From contig DATCDS010000031.1 of NCBI GenBank assembly GCA_036510515.1, positions 1 to 13,979 of the forward strand: DNA of 13,979 bases. The letters are read 5' to 3'. This document shows, piece after piece, positions 1 to 6,895 of the stretch. The stretch's first letter is position 1. The number at the start of each line of letters is the position of its first letter. This DNA is from JALYSX01 sp036510515 (GTDB lineage: Bacteria > Vulcanimicrobiota > Vulcanimicrobiia > Vulcanimicrobiales > Vulcanimicrobiaceae). The position numbers and the translations under genes are program-made. Under the pieces are notes generated by a model. That model saw only the letters and a program-made list of their open reading frames with translations, was not told where the DNA came from and did not search any database.

Positions 1-468
1 CAACAGCGCGAGGGTCGCTGCGTTCTGCCAAAGCCTATGGCGAAACTCGGCCACGAGCGCCAGACCGGTAAAAGCGGCGGCCACCTCGCGCAGGTACAGC
101 TCGTTGGGAACGCTGGGCTTAAAGCCGTTGGGAAACTGCAGCAACACCGCAGCGAGCTTGCCAGAAATGCGCAACGGTTCCAGGCGTTCGCGCAGCAATC
201 GCGCGTCGTCGTGCACGCGCGCGCGGCTTTCGGGTGCGTGCGTGACGGACTGCGGTGCCTTAAACGTGAATCGAAACGCGGCCGGCGTTCGCGCGTTCAT
301 GCTGCCGATGGTTGACGCGGCGGGAACCCCGTAGTACGACGCATCGATTTCGGCGGCGGCGAACCGCGCGGCATAGTAGCCGAGCATCTCACCGGCCTTG
401 GTCGTCGGCGGGTAAAACGGTCCGACCCAGTCCTTGTACGCATAACCGCACGTCCCAACGTAGATCAT
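1..468 (-). CDS. DUF72 (YecE-like) domain protein, 3' end cut by window edge
   Basis: An open frame starts at ATG 468 and runs off the left edge without a stop, giving 156 visible residues. The N-terminus begins MIYVGTCGYAYKDWVGPFYP, the hallmark opening of the DUF72/YecE family. Further family-like blocks follow in the expected order: EIDASYY near residue 40, FRFTFKAP then VTH near 65-75, a LLQFP block near 115 and EFRHRLW near 145. The family has a TIM-barrel-like fold and no firmly established activity, so no reaction is assigned. It begins 61 bases after rpsM on the same strand, beyond a strong hairpin, so it is probably a separate unit or a read-through product. A GGGGGT stretch lies 12 bases before the ATG, a poorly placed ribosome site. 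An in-frame TTG nine codons upstream is a possible but less likely start. Confidence 0.85.
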   Translation of the reverse strand, partial: MIYVGTCGYAYKDWVGPFYPPTTKAGEMLGYYAARFAAAEIDASYYGVPAASTIGSMNARTPAAFRFTFKAPQSVTHAPESRARVHDDARLLRERLEPLRISGKLAAVLLQFPNGFKPSVPNELYLREVAAAFTGLALVAEFRHRLWQNAATLALL

Positions 469-495
469 TCGCGGTAGCTTACCCCCGAGATACAA

Positions 496-524
496 GTCGA
501 GCCCGGCGAAGTGCCGGGCTCGAC
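496..524 (-). terminator. Perfect 12-bp hairpin after rpsM, probable intrinsic terminator or attenuator
   Basis: On the minus strand, GTCGAGCCCGGC is followed by the 5-base loop ACTTC and then GCCGGGCTCGAC, an exact 12-bp stem with 10 G/C pairs. It starts five bases after the rpsM stop. The bases following it on the minus strand are TTGTAT, so the U-tract is weak. Read in the plus direction there is no T-run either. Location and stem strength support termination of the ribosomal transcript. The weak T-tract leaves room for read-through into the DUF72 gene. Confidence 0.75.
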
Positions 525-529
525 GGATT

Positions 530-916
530 CTACTTCTTGGTCGCGACCTTCTTCTTGCCGGCGACGGTCCGCTTGGGACCCTTGCGCGTTCGGGCGTTGG
601 TCTTGGTCCGCTGGCCGCGCACGGGGAGGCCCTTGCGATGGCGCAAGCCCCGATAGCAGCCGATATCCATCAGGCGTTTGATGTTGCCCTGCACTTCGCG
701 GCGCAAATCGCCTTCCACGCGAAGCGAGAGCGCGTCGATGGCGTCGCGCAGCTTCTTCTCGTGCTCTTCGGTCATGTCTTTGACCCGCACGTCCGGGCTG
801 ACACCCGCGTGCGCGATCAGACGGGCGGCGATCGCCGGCCCGATACCGTAAATGTATTGAAGGGCGATCTCGATGCGCTTTTCGCGCGGCAGATCGATAC
901 CAGCTAAACGAGCCAT
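530..916 (-). CDS. rpsM: 30S ribosomal protein S13
   Basis: This 128-residue protein is a full-length S13, the small-subunit head protein that contacts the 50S subunit and P-site tRNA. It opens MARLAGIDLPREKRIEIALQ and has the helix-turn motif YIYGIGP at 21-27. The conserved C-terminal rRNA-binding region spans about 84-113 (DIGCYRGLRHRKGLPVRGQR, then TKTNARTRKG). The last 15 residues form a lysine-rich tail. It starts nine bases after rpmJ and has no convincing Shine-Dalgarno sequence (only TTTAAG nearby), so translation may depend on coupling. It is the last ribosomal gene here. The usual followers rpsK, rpsD, rpoA and rplQ are absent, and a hairpin follows instead. Confidence 0.97.
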   Translation of the reverse strand: MARLAGIDLPREKRIEIALQYIYGIGPAIAARLIAHAGVSPDVRVKDMTEEHEKKLRDAIDALSLRVEGDLRREVQGNIKRLMDIGCYRGLRHRKGLPVRGQRTKTNARTRKGPKRTVAGKKKVATKK

Positions 917-925
917 CTTAAAGCG

Positions 926-1042
926 TTATCCTTGTACTTGCTTGTGTTTTGGGTTGACGTCGCAGATCACGCGCACTTTGCCTTCGCGGCGAATGATCTT
1001 GCATTTTTCACAAATCTTCTTAACCGAGGGTCGAACTTTCAT
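926..1042 (-). CDS. rpmJ: 50S ribosomal protein L36, zinc-binding form
   Basis: A 38-residue ORF begins MKVRPSVKKICEKCKIIRRE and ends NPKHKQVQG. It is a complete L36, the very small protein bound near the base of the L7/L12 stalk region of the large subunit. The zinc ligands Cys11, Cys14, Cys27 and His33 are all present, so it is the C+ form rather than the zinc-independent paralogue. It lies between infA (10-base gap) and rpsM (9-base gap), its standard position. A short AGG element upstream is the only ribosome-site candidate. Confidence 0.97.
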   Translation of the reverse strand: MKVRPSVKKICEKCKIIRREGKVRVICDVNPKHKQVQG

Positions 1043-1052
1043 ACTACAAAAC

Positions 1053-1343
1053 CTACTTATAACGATATGTTATTCTGCCGTGCGTGAGATCGTAGGGCGA
1101 CAGCTCCACGAGTACGCGGTCGCCGGGGAGAATCCGGATGAAGTTCATCCTGATCTTACCGGAGACGTGAGCGAGCACTTTATGCCCGTTTGCTAGTTCC
1201 ACTCGGAACATCGCGTTGGGAAGCGGCTCGACGATCGTCCCTTCGACCTCGACGGCCTCTTCCTTCGGCGTTGCCGACGCTGCCGCTCGCTCCGACCGTT
1301 TCTTAGCCCGGTCGGGACGACGGCCTCCGCGTCTGCGCGCCAT
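1053..1343 (-). CDS. infA: Translation initiation factor IF-1 with basic N-terminal extension
   Basis: Residues from about 28 to 96 match canonical IF-1, an OB-fold factor that occupies the 30S A site during initiation. The core reads EVEGTIVEPLPNAMFRVELA near the start and ends PYDLTHGRITYRYK. Typical IF-1 is about 72 residues; this one has 96, because an Arg/Ala-rich stretch of about 24 residues (MARRRGGRRPDRAKKRSERA, then ASATPK) precedes the core. The ATG at 1343 is supported by a GAGGTG ribosome site at 1350-1355, six bases away. No internal ATG exists at the core boundary. It follows map by 17 bases. Confidence 0.95.
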   Translation of the reverse strand: MARRRGGRRPDRAKKRSERAAASATPKEEAVEVEGTIVEPLPNAMFRVELANGHKVLAHVSGKIRMNFIRILPGDRVLVELSPYDLTHGRITYRYK

Positions 1344-1349
1344 CTATCG

Positions 1350-1355
1350 CACCTC
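1350..1355 (-). promoter_or_regulatory. Shine-Dalgarno site for infA
   Basis: GAGGTG on the minus strand is spaced six bases from ATG 1343. It supports the longer, extended form of IF-1 over any start nearer the conserved core. Confidence 0.7.
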
Positions 1356-1360
1356 GATCA

Positions 1361-2164
1361 TCATACGCGAACCTCTTCCTTAGGGCGAAAACGCTGTGCC
1401 TCGGGGGGCTCCCCGACCTCGCGAAGGGTCAGAATCTTCGGCCCATCGTCGGTCATGGCAATCGTGTGCTCGAAGTGCGCTGCGAGTTTACCATCTGCCG
1501 TGACGACTGTCCAGCCGTCCTCGAGCGTTTGGGTCGCCGGATCGCCTTGGGTGATCATCGGTTCGATGGCCAAAACCAGGCCAGTCCGCAGCTGCGGCCC
1601 CGTTCCGGCTTTGCCGTAGTTGGGAACTTGCGGTTCCTCGTGCATCGCCCGTCCGACCCCGTGTCCGACCAACTCCCGCACCACGCCGTAGCCGTGCTGT
1701 AGCGCGTGGGCCTGAACCGCCGCTCCGATATCGCCAACGCGTGCGCCCGGAACCATCGCGGCGATTCCGACCATCAAACACTGCTGCGTCACGTCGAGCA
1801 ACCGCTGCGCTTGTGGAGAGATCGTGCCGACCGCTACGGTCACCGCCATGTCGCTGACGTAGTCCTCGAACGTCGTTCCGATGTCGATCGAGAGCAGGTC
1901 GCCGTCGCGCAGCACGCGGCTACCGGGAATCCCGTGAACCACTTCGTCGTTGACCGACGCGCAGATCGAGCCTTGGAAGCCGTTGTACCCCAAGAACGTG
2001 GGGATGCCGCCTCGCTCCCGAATACCGGCTTGCGCGATCGCGTCGAGCTCGCGCGTGGAAATTCCCGGACGAACCGCCGCCATCACCTGCGTGAGGACGG
2101 CCGCCGTGATCTTGCCGCTGCGGCGCATCGTTTCGATTTCGCGAGGGGACTTCAGCGCGATCAT
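1361..2164 (-). CDS. map: Type I methionine aminopeptidase
   Basis: This 267-residue metalloprotease removes the N-terminal methionine from nascent proteins. The five metal ligands of the pita-bread fold are all visible: Asp94 (SIDIG), Asp105 (SDMAV), His168 (GHGVG), Glu201 (AIEPM) and Glu232 (HFEHT). The substrate-binding His77 is present in VVHGIP. There is no N-terminal zinc-finger or SH3-binding extension, so it is the short bacterial type Ia form. A short hydrophilic tail (about 252-267) follows the catalytic core. The start overlaps the adk stop by one base. Its place between adk and infA is common in Gram-positive and related bacteria, and it couples N-terminal processing to ribosome supply. 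Confidence 0.97.
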   Translation of the reverse strand: MIALKSPREIETMRRSGKITAAVLTQVMAAVRPGISTRELDAIAQAGIRERGGIPTFLGYNGFQGSICASVNDEVVHGIPGSRVLRDGDLLSIDIGTTFEDYVSDMAVTVAVGTISPQAQRLLDVTQQCLMVGIAAMVPGARVGDIGAAVQAHALQHGYGVVRELVGHGVGRAMHEEPQVPNYGKAGTGPQLRTGLVLAIEPMITQGDPATQTLEDGWTVVTADGKLAAHFEHTIAMTDDGPKILTLREVGEPPEAQRFRPKEEVRV

Positions 2165-2817
2165 CAGTGTGCGTGCTCGACGTGCAGGGCGTGCAGTAAC
2201 TCGTGCTGGACCTGGTCGACGCTTTGAAGCGCGTCGATTCGCACGAGCTTCCCCGCCTTGGCGTAATACTCGATGAGCGGCAAGGTCGAGCGATCGTAGA
2301 CGTCCAGACGATTGGCTACGGTCTCGGGTCGATCGTCCTCGCGTTGGACCAGCGGACCGCCGTCTTCATCGTCGATACCGGCCACCTTGGGCGGATTGGT
2401 CAGCGCGTTGTACGTGCGCCCGTTGCGTGGATTGCTCCAGCGCGCCGAGAGTCGCGAGAGCAAGGTGGCACGATCGGCCGAGAAGACCACGGCGGCGGCC
2501 AGCGGCCAACCCTTGCGCGCGAGCAACGCGTCGAAGGCTTGAGCTTGGGCGACGGTGCGCGGAAAACCGTCCATAATGAATCCGCGGCCTTCGCCCGATG
2601 CCAACTCGCTCTCGATCATTTCCAGGATCAGATCGTCGGGCACCAACTCGCCGCGCTTCATGTAGCCTTCGGCCTGCTGTCCTACCGTCGTCGCGCGTTC
2701 GCGCTGCGAGCGCAGAATGTCGCCCGTCGAGATCTGACGTACGCCGAAGCGCTGCTCGAGCAAGCGCGCTTGCGTGCCTTTGCCCGCGCCCGGGGGTCCC
2801 AGGAAGATCAGGTTCAT
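2164..2817 (-). CDS. adk: Adenylate kinase, long LID form without zinc cysteines
   Basis: This 217-residue cytoplasmic enzyme interconverts ATP plus AMP with two ADP. The P-loop GPPGAGKGT is at residues 7-15, the AMP-binding TGDILR at 31-36 and DGFPRT at 83-88. A full-length LID domain spans about 122-165, so it belongs to the long class. In zinc-binding LIDs, four Cys sit in two CxxC pairs. Here those positions appear to be Asn129, Asn132, Asp149 and Asp152, so the LID probably holds its shape by hydrogen bonds instead. The start is one base after the secY stop, the classical secY-adk pairing, and the stop overlaps the map start. Confidence 0.97.
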   Translation of the reverse strand: MNLIFLGPPGAGKGTQARLLEQRFGVRQISTGDILRSQRERATTVGQQAEGYMKRGELVPDDLILEMIESELASGEGRGFIMDGFPRTVAQAQAFDALLARKGWPLAAAVVFSADRATLLSRLSARWSNPRNGRTYNALTNPPKVAGIDDEDGGPLVQREDDRPETVANRLDVYDRSTLPLIEYYAKAGKLVRIDALQSVDQVQHELLHALHVEHAH

Positions 2818-2818
2818 G

Positions 2819-4117
2819 CTACTTCTTGATGAATCCGCGATAGTCGCGCATCGCCAAGCGCGCTTCGATCTGGGTGATCGTATCCAGGGCGACGCCGACG
2901 ACGATCAGCAGTGAGGTCGATCCCAAGTAAAACGTCGTGACCGACAGTCCGCGCTGAACGGCTCCCGGCAAGACCGCAAGCAAGCCCAGGTAAATCGCCG
3001 CGGCGGTCGTGATGCGCAAGAGGATCTTGTTGAGGTAGTCGACGGTGGGCTGACCGGGACGGATTCCGGGGATGAACGATCCGCTCTTCTTGAGATTATC
3101 GGCGATGTCGCGCGTGTTGACGACGATCGCCGAGTAGAAGAACGTAAAGACCACGACCAGGACGAAATACACCAGGTTGTACTGCCAGCCGTTGGGGCTG
3201 AAATACAGCGTGAAGAGGTTCGAGAGTTGGGCCTGCCAGGTGTGGGCGTTCGTTCCCGCGTGGCTCACCCAGTTGAGCGCCTGTTGCGGCAGCAGCAGGA
3301 TCGAAATCGCGAAGATGATCGAGATAACGCCCGAGTTGTTCAGGCGCAGCGGAATGTACGTCGAGCGCCCCGCGAACATCTTGCGGCCGACGGTGCGGCG
3401 TGCCTGCTGCACCGGCACGCGACGCTGTCCCTGGTACAAGAACACGATCGAGACGATGATGATCAGCGCGACGATCACGTACAGCAAGATGTTGAGAATG
3501 CTCTCGGCGCCGGCCGAGGTCGAGGAATACGTTTGCGCGATGTAGGTCGGGAAACGGAGTACGATTCCGATGAAGATGATCAGCGAGATGCCGTTACCGA
3601 TGCCTTTGTCGGTGATCTGCTCGCCCAGCCACATCAAGAACATCGTTCCGGCCACGAACGCGACGATCACGAACAGCATGAACGCGAGGCTGTGATCGTA
3701 AAAGACGCCCGAACTCCGCATATAGTTAGACATGATGGTCGCCTGCATGGTCGCCAGGACGATCGTCAACCAGCGCGTGTATTGGCTGATCTTCTTCCGG
3801 CCGTCCTCGCCGCCTTTCTTGGCCAACTCTTCGAGATGCGGCAGCACGACGGTCATCAGCTGCATGATAATCGAAGCGTTGATGTACGGCGTGATGCCCA
3901 TCGCGATGATGGAGAGCTTCTGCAAGGCGCCGCCCGAGAGGAACCCCAAGAAGTTCGTGAACGCGTTCCCGCTGAGCAGGTCGTTCCAAGCCTTATCGTT
4001 CACGTTGGGAATTTGGACGTGAATCATGAACACGAACAGCGCGAACGCGCCGAAGACGTACAGGATCCGCTGCCGGATCTCGGGGACGAGCAGCGCCGCG
4101 CGAAGGCTCGTCAGCAC
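2819..4117 (-). CDS. secY: Preprotein translocase channel subunit SecY
   Basis: This 432-residue integral membrane protein forms the Sec translocation pore, with SecE and SecG as family partners and SecA or the ribosome as motor. About ten hydrophobic helices can be followed, the first at about 17-34 and the last at about 397-412. Family signatures are present: GITPYINASIIMQLM at 74-88, GEQITDKGIGNGISLIIFIG at 165-184, the cytoplasmic loop QRRVPVQ at 231-237, and the NTRDIADNLKKSGSFIPGIR loop from 334. Length is normal. It starts directly after the rplO stop with no spacer, and adk follows after one base. Its setting in the spc region ties membrane insertion capacity to ribosome production. 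Confidence 0.98.
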   Translation of the reverse strand: MLTSLRAALLVPEIRQRILYVFGAFALFVFMIHVQIPNVNDKAWNDLLSGNAFTNFLGFLSGGALQKLSIIAMGITPYINASIIMQLMTVVLPHLEELAKKGGEDGRKKISQYTRWLTIVLATMQATIMSNYMRSSGVFYDHSLAFMLFVIVAFVAGTMFLMWLGEQITDKGIGNGISLIIFIGIVLRFPTYIAQTYSSTSAGAESILNILLYVIVALIIIVSIVFLYQGQRRVPVQQARRTVGRKMFAGRSTYIPLRLNNSGVISIIFAISILLLPQQALNWVSHAGTNAHTWQAQLSNLFTLYFSPNGWQYNLVYFVLVVVFTFFYSAIVVNTRDIADNLKKSGSFIPGIRPGQPTVDYLNKILLRITTAAAIYLGLLAVLPGAVQRGLSVTTFYLGSTSLLIVVGVALDTITQIEARLAMRDYRGFIKK

Positions 4118-4807
4118 CTACTTGCTTCCCCGTTCTTCGGGGATGTGCGCGCCGGCGGCCTGCAGCGCTTCGCGCGCGCTGGTCGAGAACAGCACGTCGC
4201 GAAACTTCAGTCCGCTGGGAAGGCTCTTGCCGGTACGCGCGCCGCCCAAGATCTTGACGCCGTCGCCGATCTTGCCGAGCAAGCCCTTTTCTTTAAGCGC
4301 CTGCGGCGTTACTTCGACCGACGGATCCCACGCCGCCAACTGATGCAAGTTCACGACCGAAAACGTCGTGCGGAAATGTCCGATGTCGCGAGCCTTCTGC
4401 GAGTAGCCGCGACGATGCGGAAGGCGGCGCGCCCAGGGCGTCTGTCCGCCTTCGAATGCAGGGCCTTTGCCGCCGCCCGAACGCACGGTCTGACCTTTGC
4501 CGCCTTCGCCTGCGGTCTTGACCATGCCCGAACCGTGCCCGCGCCCGACGCGCGTGCGCTTAGGCCACGAGCCCTTGGCCGGCCGAACGGCGCCCAACTT
4601 GAGCACGGCACCGCCCGCCGAAGCGACGTTGCCGCCGCCGGGCTCGACCGCTTTGGGTTTGGACGCCTTGACCGCGGGTTTGCTCTTCTTGGGCGCGGCT
4701 TTGGCCGCGGGCTTGGGAGCGGTCGTTTTCTTCTTCTTGCTCGCGGCCGGCTTCGCGCTGGACTTCGCACTACCGGTCGCTTTGGAGGTCTTCTTTGCTT
4801 TTGCCAT
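4118..4807 (-). CDS. rplO: 50S ribosomal protein L15 with Lys/Ala/Pro-rich N-terminal extension
   Basis: The L15 core begins at about residue 68 (LKLGAVRPAKGSWPKRTRVG, followed by RGHGSG) and runs to the end. It includes GQTPWARRLPHRRGYSQ near 121-137. The protein is 229 residues, against about 145-150 usually, because roughly 67 residues of Lys, Ala, Pro and Ser precede the core. The ATG at 4807 has only a weak GAGAGA ribosome site. A GTG at 4606 could start a core-only protein but would leave a gap of about 240 bases after rpsE, so the long form is preferred. The gene usually in front, rpmD (L30), is absent. No L30-like frame is seen in the extension region. Confidence 0.94.
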   Translation of the reverse strand: MAKAKKTSKATGSAKSSAKPAASKKKKTTAPKPAAKAAPKKSKPAVKASKPKAVEPGGGNVASAGGAVLKLGAVRPAKGSWPKRTRVGRGHGSGMVKTAGEGGKGQTVRSGGGKGPAFEGGQTPWARRLPHRRGYSQKARDIGHFRTTFSVVNLHQLAAWDPSVEVTPQALKEKGLLGKIGDGVKILGGARTGKSLPSGLKFRDVLFSTSAREALQAAGAHIPEERGSK

Positions 4808-4843
4808 GGTTTCTCTCTGTAAGAGTTGCGTAGCGCGGGGGCG

Positions 4844-5356
4844 CTATGCTGCGAAAATTTCTTTGGCGGTCTTGCCGCGCAGGGCCGCGACGCGTTCGAT
4901 CGTTTTGAGCGAGCGCAGCGCTTCTACCGTCGCCAAAACGACGTTGATCGGGTTATTCGAACCCAGCGACTTGCAAACGATGTCGTGCAGGCCGGCCAAC
5001 TCCAGGACCGCGCGCATCGAGCCGCCGGCGATGACGCCGGTCCCCGGGGCGGCCGGCTTGAGTAACACGCGCGCCGCGCCGACCTGTTGGGTCACCTGAT
5101 GCGGGATCGTCTTTTCGACCATCGGCACCGTAACGAGGTTCTTACGAGCGGCCTCGACGGCTTTGCGAATCGCTTCGGGAACTTCGCCGGCCTTGCCGAT
5201 CGCAAACCCGACCTTCCCCTTGCGGTCGCCGACGACGACCAACGCGCTGAACGAAAAGCGCTTGCCGCCCTTGACGACCTTGGCTACGCGGTTCACGCGG
5301 ACGACCTGCTCTTCAAATCCACTGTTGTCGCGATCGCGACCACCACGGTATTGCAT
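4844..5356 (-). CDS. rpsE: 30S ribosomal protein S5
   Basis: This 170-residue protein is a normal-length S5, involved in decoding fidelity and 30S assembly. The N-terminal double-stranded-RNA-binding fold includes VNRVAKVVKGGKRFSFSALV at 21-40 and GDRKGKVGFAIGKA at 43-56. The C-terminal domain includes LLKPAAPGTGVIAGGSMRAV at 98-117 and the SLGSNNPINVVLAT stretch at 130-143. Its ATG overlaps the rplR stop as TAATG, so translation is probably coupled. A 36-base gap separates it from rplO, one of the larger gaps inside the cluster, where rpmD is found in many bacteria. Confidence 0.98.
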   Translation of the reverse strand: MQYRGGRDRDNSGFEEQVVRVNRVAKVVKGGKRFSFSALVVVGDRKGKVGFAIGKAGEVPEAIRKAVEAARKNLVTVPMVEKTIPHQVTQQVGAARVLLKPAAPGTGVIAGGSMRAVLELAGLHDIVCKSLGSNNPINVVLATVEALRSLKTIERVAALRGKTAKEIFAA

Positions 5357-5721
5357 TAAAACTCCAGTCCGGCTTCGCGCGCGGCGTCGGCAAGCGCGGC
5401 CACGCGCCCGTGATACTTGTAACCGCCGCGATCGAAGACGACCTGCGAAACGCCGATCGACTTGGCTTTGGCGGCAATGGCTTCGCCGACTTTCTTGGCG
5501 GCGTCGGTATTGGTCTTGGAACCCAGGCCGTCGGCCAGAGCCTTCTCGCGCGTCGAAGCGGCCGCTAAGGTCTGACCTTTGGCGTCGTCGACCACGGTCG
5601 CATAGATGTGGTGCAAGGTACGGCGAATCAACAAGCGCGGACGCGCGGCGGTTCCGATAACGGTGTTGCGCAAGCGCTGGTGCCGCTTACGACGCGATGC
5701 GTCTTTTGAAGTCAGCGGCAT
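5356..5721 (-). CDS. rplR: 50S ribosomal protein L18
   Basis: This is a complete 121-residue L18, the 5S rRNA-binding protein of the central protuberance. The basic N-terminus RRKRHQRLRNTVIGTAARPR (10-29) and the C-terminal signature FDRGGYKYHGRVAALADAAR (96-115) are both clear. The start abuts the rplF stop with no spacer, and the stop overlaps the rpsE start by one base. Length and placement are standard. Confidence 0.98.
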   Translation of the reverse strand: MPLTSKDASRRKRHQRLRNTVIGTAARPRLLIRRTLHHIYATVVDDAKGQTLAAASTREKALADGLGSKTNTDAAKKVGEAIAAKAKSIGVSQVVFDRGGYKYHGRVAALADAAREAGLEF

Positions 5722-6273
5722 CTACTTCTTGCCTGCCTTTCCGGCTTTTCCGAGCTTCTTGCGCACGAACTCGCCCTCGTAGCGAACGCCCTTGCCCTTG
5801 TATGGCTCGGGCGGGCGCAGCGAACGGATCTCCGCGGCCACTTGGCCGACCTGCTGTTTGTCGATACCGTCGACGTGCACTTTGTTCTGCCCCTCGACCG
5901 AAAGCGTGATGCCCTTGGGCGCCGCGTAGACGACCGGATGCGAATAACCCAGCGTCATGTTCAGCTTTTCGCCCGACTTGGCAGCACGATAGCCGACGCC
6001 TTGAATCTCCAAGCTCTTACGAAACCCTTTGCTCACGCCTTCGACCATATTGGCGATCAACGTGCGCGTCAGGCCGTGCGCCGCGCGATGCGGTTTGCCG
6101 TCGCCCTTGCGCTCGACGATAACCTTCCCGTCTTCGACCTTCACGCTGACGTTCTGCACCAGCAGATGCTGGCTCAACTCGCCTTTGGGACCTTTCACGC
6201 GTACTTGCGCGTCGCCGACGTTCACATCGACGCCGCTGGGAACGGCTATTGGCAGTTTTCCGATACGAGACAT
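5722..6273 (-). CDS. rplF: 50S ribosomal protein L6
   Basis: This 183-residue protein binds 23S rRNA near the sarcin-ricin region and factor-binding site. It opens MSRIGKLPIAVPSGVDVNVG and has the duplicated beta-alpha fold typical of L6. The second-domain signature is PEPYKGKGVRYEGEFVRKK at 155-173. A short Gly/Lys tail (GKAGKAGKK) closes it. It follows rpsH by 12 bases and directly abuts rplR. Confidence 0.98.
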   Translation of the reverse strand: MSRIGKLPIAVPSGVDVNVGDAQVRVKGPKGELSQHLLVQNVSVKVEDGKVIVERKGDGKPHRAAHGLTRTLIANMVEGVSKGFRKSLEIQGVGYRAAKSGEKLNMTLGYSHPVVYAAPKGITLSVEGQNKVHVDGIDKQQVGQVAAEIRSLRPPEPYKGKGVRYEGEFVRKKLGKAGKAGKK

Positions 6274-6285
6274 TTCTTTTAAACC

Positions 6286-6687
6286 TTACCAGACGTACGC
6301 GAGGACTTCGCCGCCGACACCGAGCTTCTTGGCTCGTTTGCCGGACATGATGCCCCTCGACGTGGAGATAATGACCAAACCCAGGCCGCCCAACACGCGC
6401 GGGATTTCGGTCTTTCCCGAGTAGACGCGCAACCCCGGTCGCGAGATGCGCCGCAAGCCGGTGATGACTTTTTCCTTTTCGGGACCGTAGCGCAGCTTGA
6501 TCCGAATGACGCCTTGCGGACCCTCTTCGACGCGCTCGAAGTCGTCGATGAAGCCTTCGTCTTTGAGGATCTGTGCGATCGCCTTCTTCGTGCGCGAAGC
6601 CGGCACGTCCACGAGCTTGTGATTGCCGGTGTTCGCGTTGCGGATGCGCGTGAGCATGTCTGCGACCGGGTCGGTTGTCATTGCCAT
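6286..6687 (-). CDS. rpsH: 30S ribosomal protein S8
   Basis: This 133-residue protein is a full S8, a primary 16S rRNA binder in the platform. In E. coli it is also the translational repressor of the spc operon. It begins MAMTTDPVADMLTRIRNANT and carries the C-terminal signature GGLGLVIISTSRGIMSGKRA at 100-119. It is 15 bases downstream of rpsN and 12 bases upstream of rplF. I did not identify an S8-binding-like helix near rplE, so autogenous control is not claimed. Confidence 0.98.
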   Translation of the reverse strand: MAMTTDPVADMLTRIRNANTGNHKLVDVPASRTKKAIAQILKDEGFIDDFERVEEGPQGVIRIKLRYGPEKEKVITGLRRISRPGLRVYSGKTEIPRVLGGLGLVIISTSRGIMSGKRAKKLGVGGEVLAYVW

Positions 6688-6702
6688 TTTAAATTGGTAC
6701 CC

Positions 6703-6888
6703 CTACCACGAAGCCTTGGTTACGCCCGGGACGACGCCCGTGTGGGCGTGCTCGCGAAAGCAAATGCGGCACATAGCAAACTTACGCAGAAAGCCGCGCG
6801 GCCGTCCGCACGTCTTGCAGCGGTTGTAGCCCCGAACCTTGAACTTGGGCGTACGCTGCGCCTTAACGATCATGCTTGTCTTTGCCAT
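6703..6888 (-). CDS. rpsN: 30S ribosomal protein S14, zinc-binding short form (type Z)
   Basis: This 61-residue protein is the short S14 found in the 30S head. Cys24, Cys27, Cys40 and Cys43 form the CxxC...CxxC zinc site (YNRCKTCGRP and FAMCRICFRE). It is therefore the C+ type, not the roughly 100-residue zinc-free form of Proteobacteria and Cyanobacteria. It sits between rplE (7-base gap) and rpsH (15-base gap), the standard spc position. Length and motif match the family fully. Confidence 0.97.
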   Translation of the reverse strand: MAKTSMIVKAQRTPKFKVRGYNRCKTCGRPRGFLRKFAMCRICFREHAHTGVVPGVTKASW

Positions 6889-6895
6889 TATCCAA

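Noticed and set aside
37..656. Several short plus-strand frames near the left edge
   Set aside because: The minus-strand frame here is a clear DUF72 protein and the rpsM end. The plus-strand frames have no conserved features.
3227..4822. A plus-strand open frame of 531 codons antisense to secY and rplO
   Set aside because: It mirrors two certain genes on the other strand. The translation is rich in Arg, Asp and His with no recognisable domain, as expected from an open antisense frame in GC-rich coding DNA.
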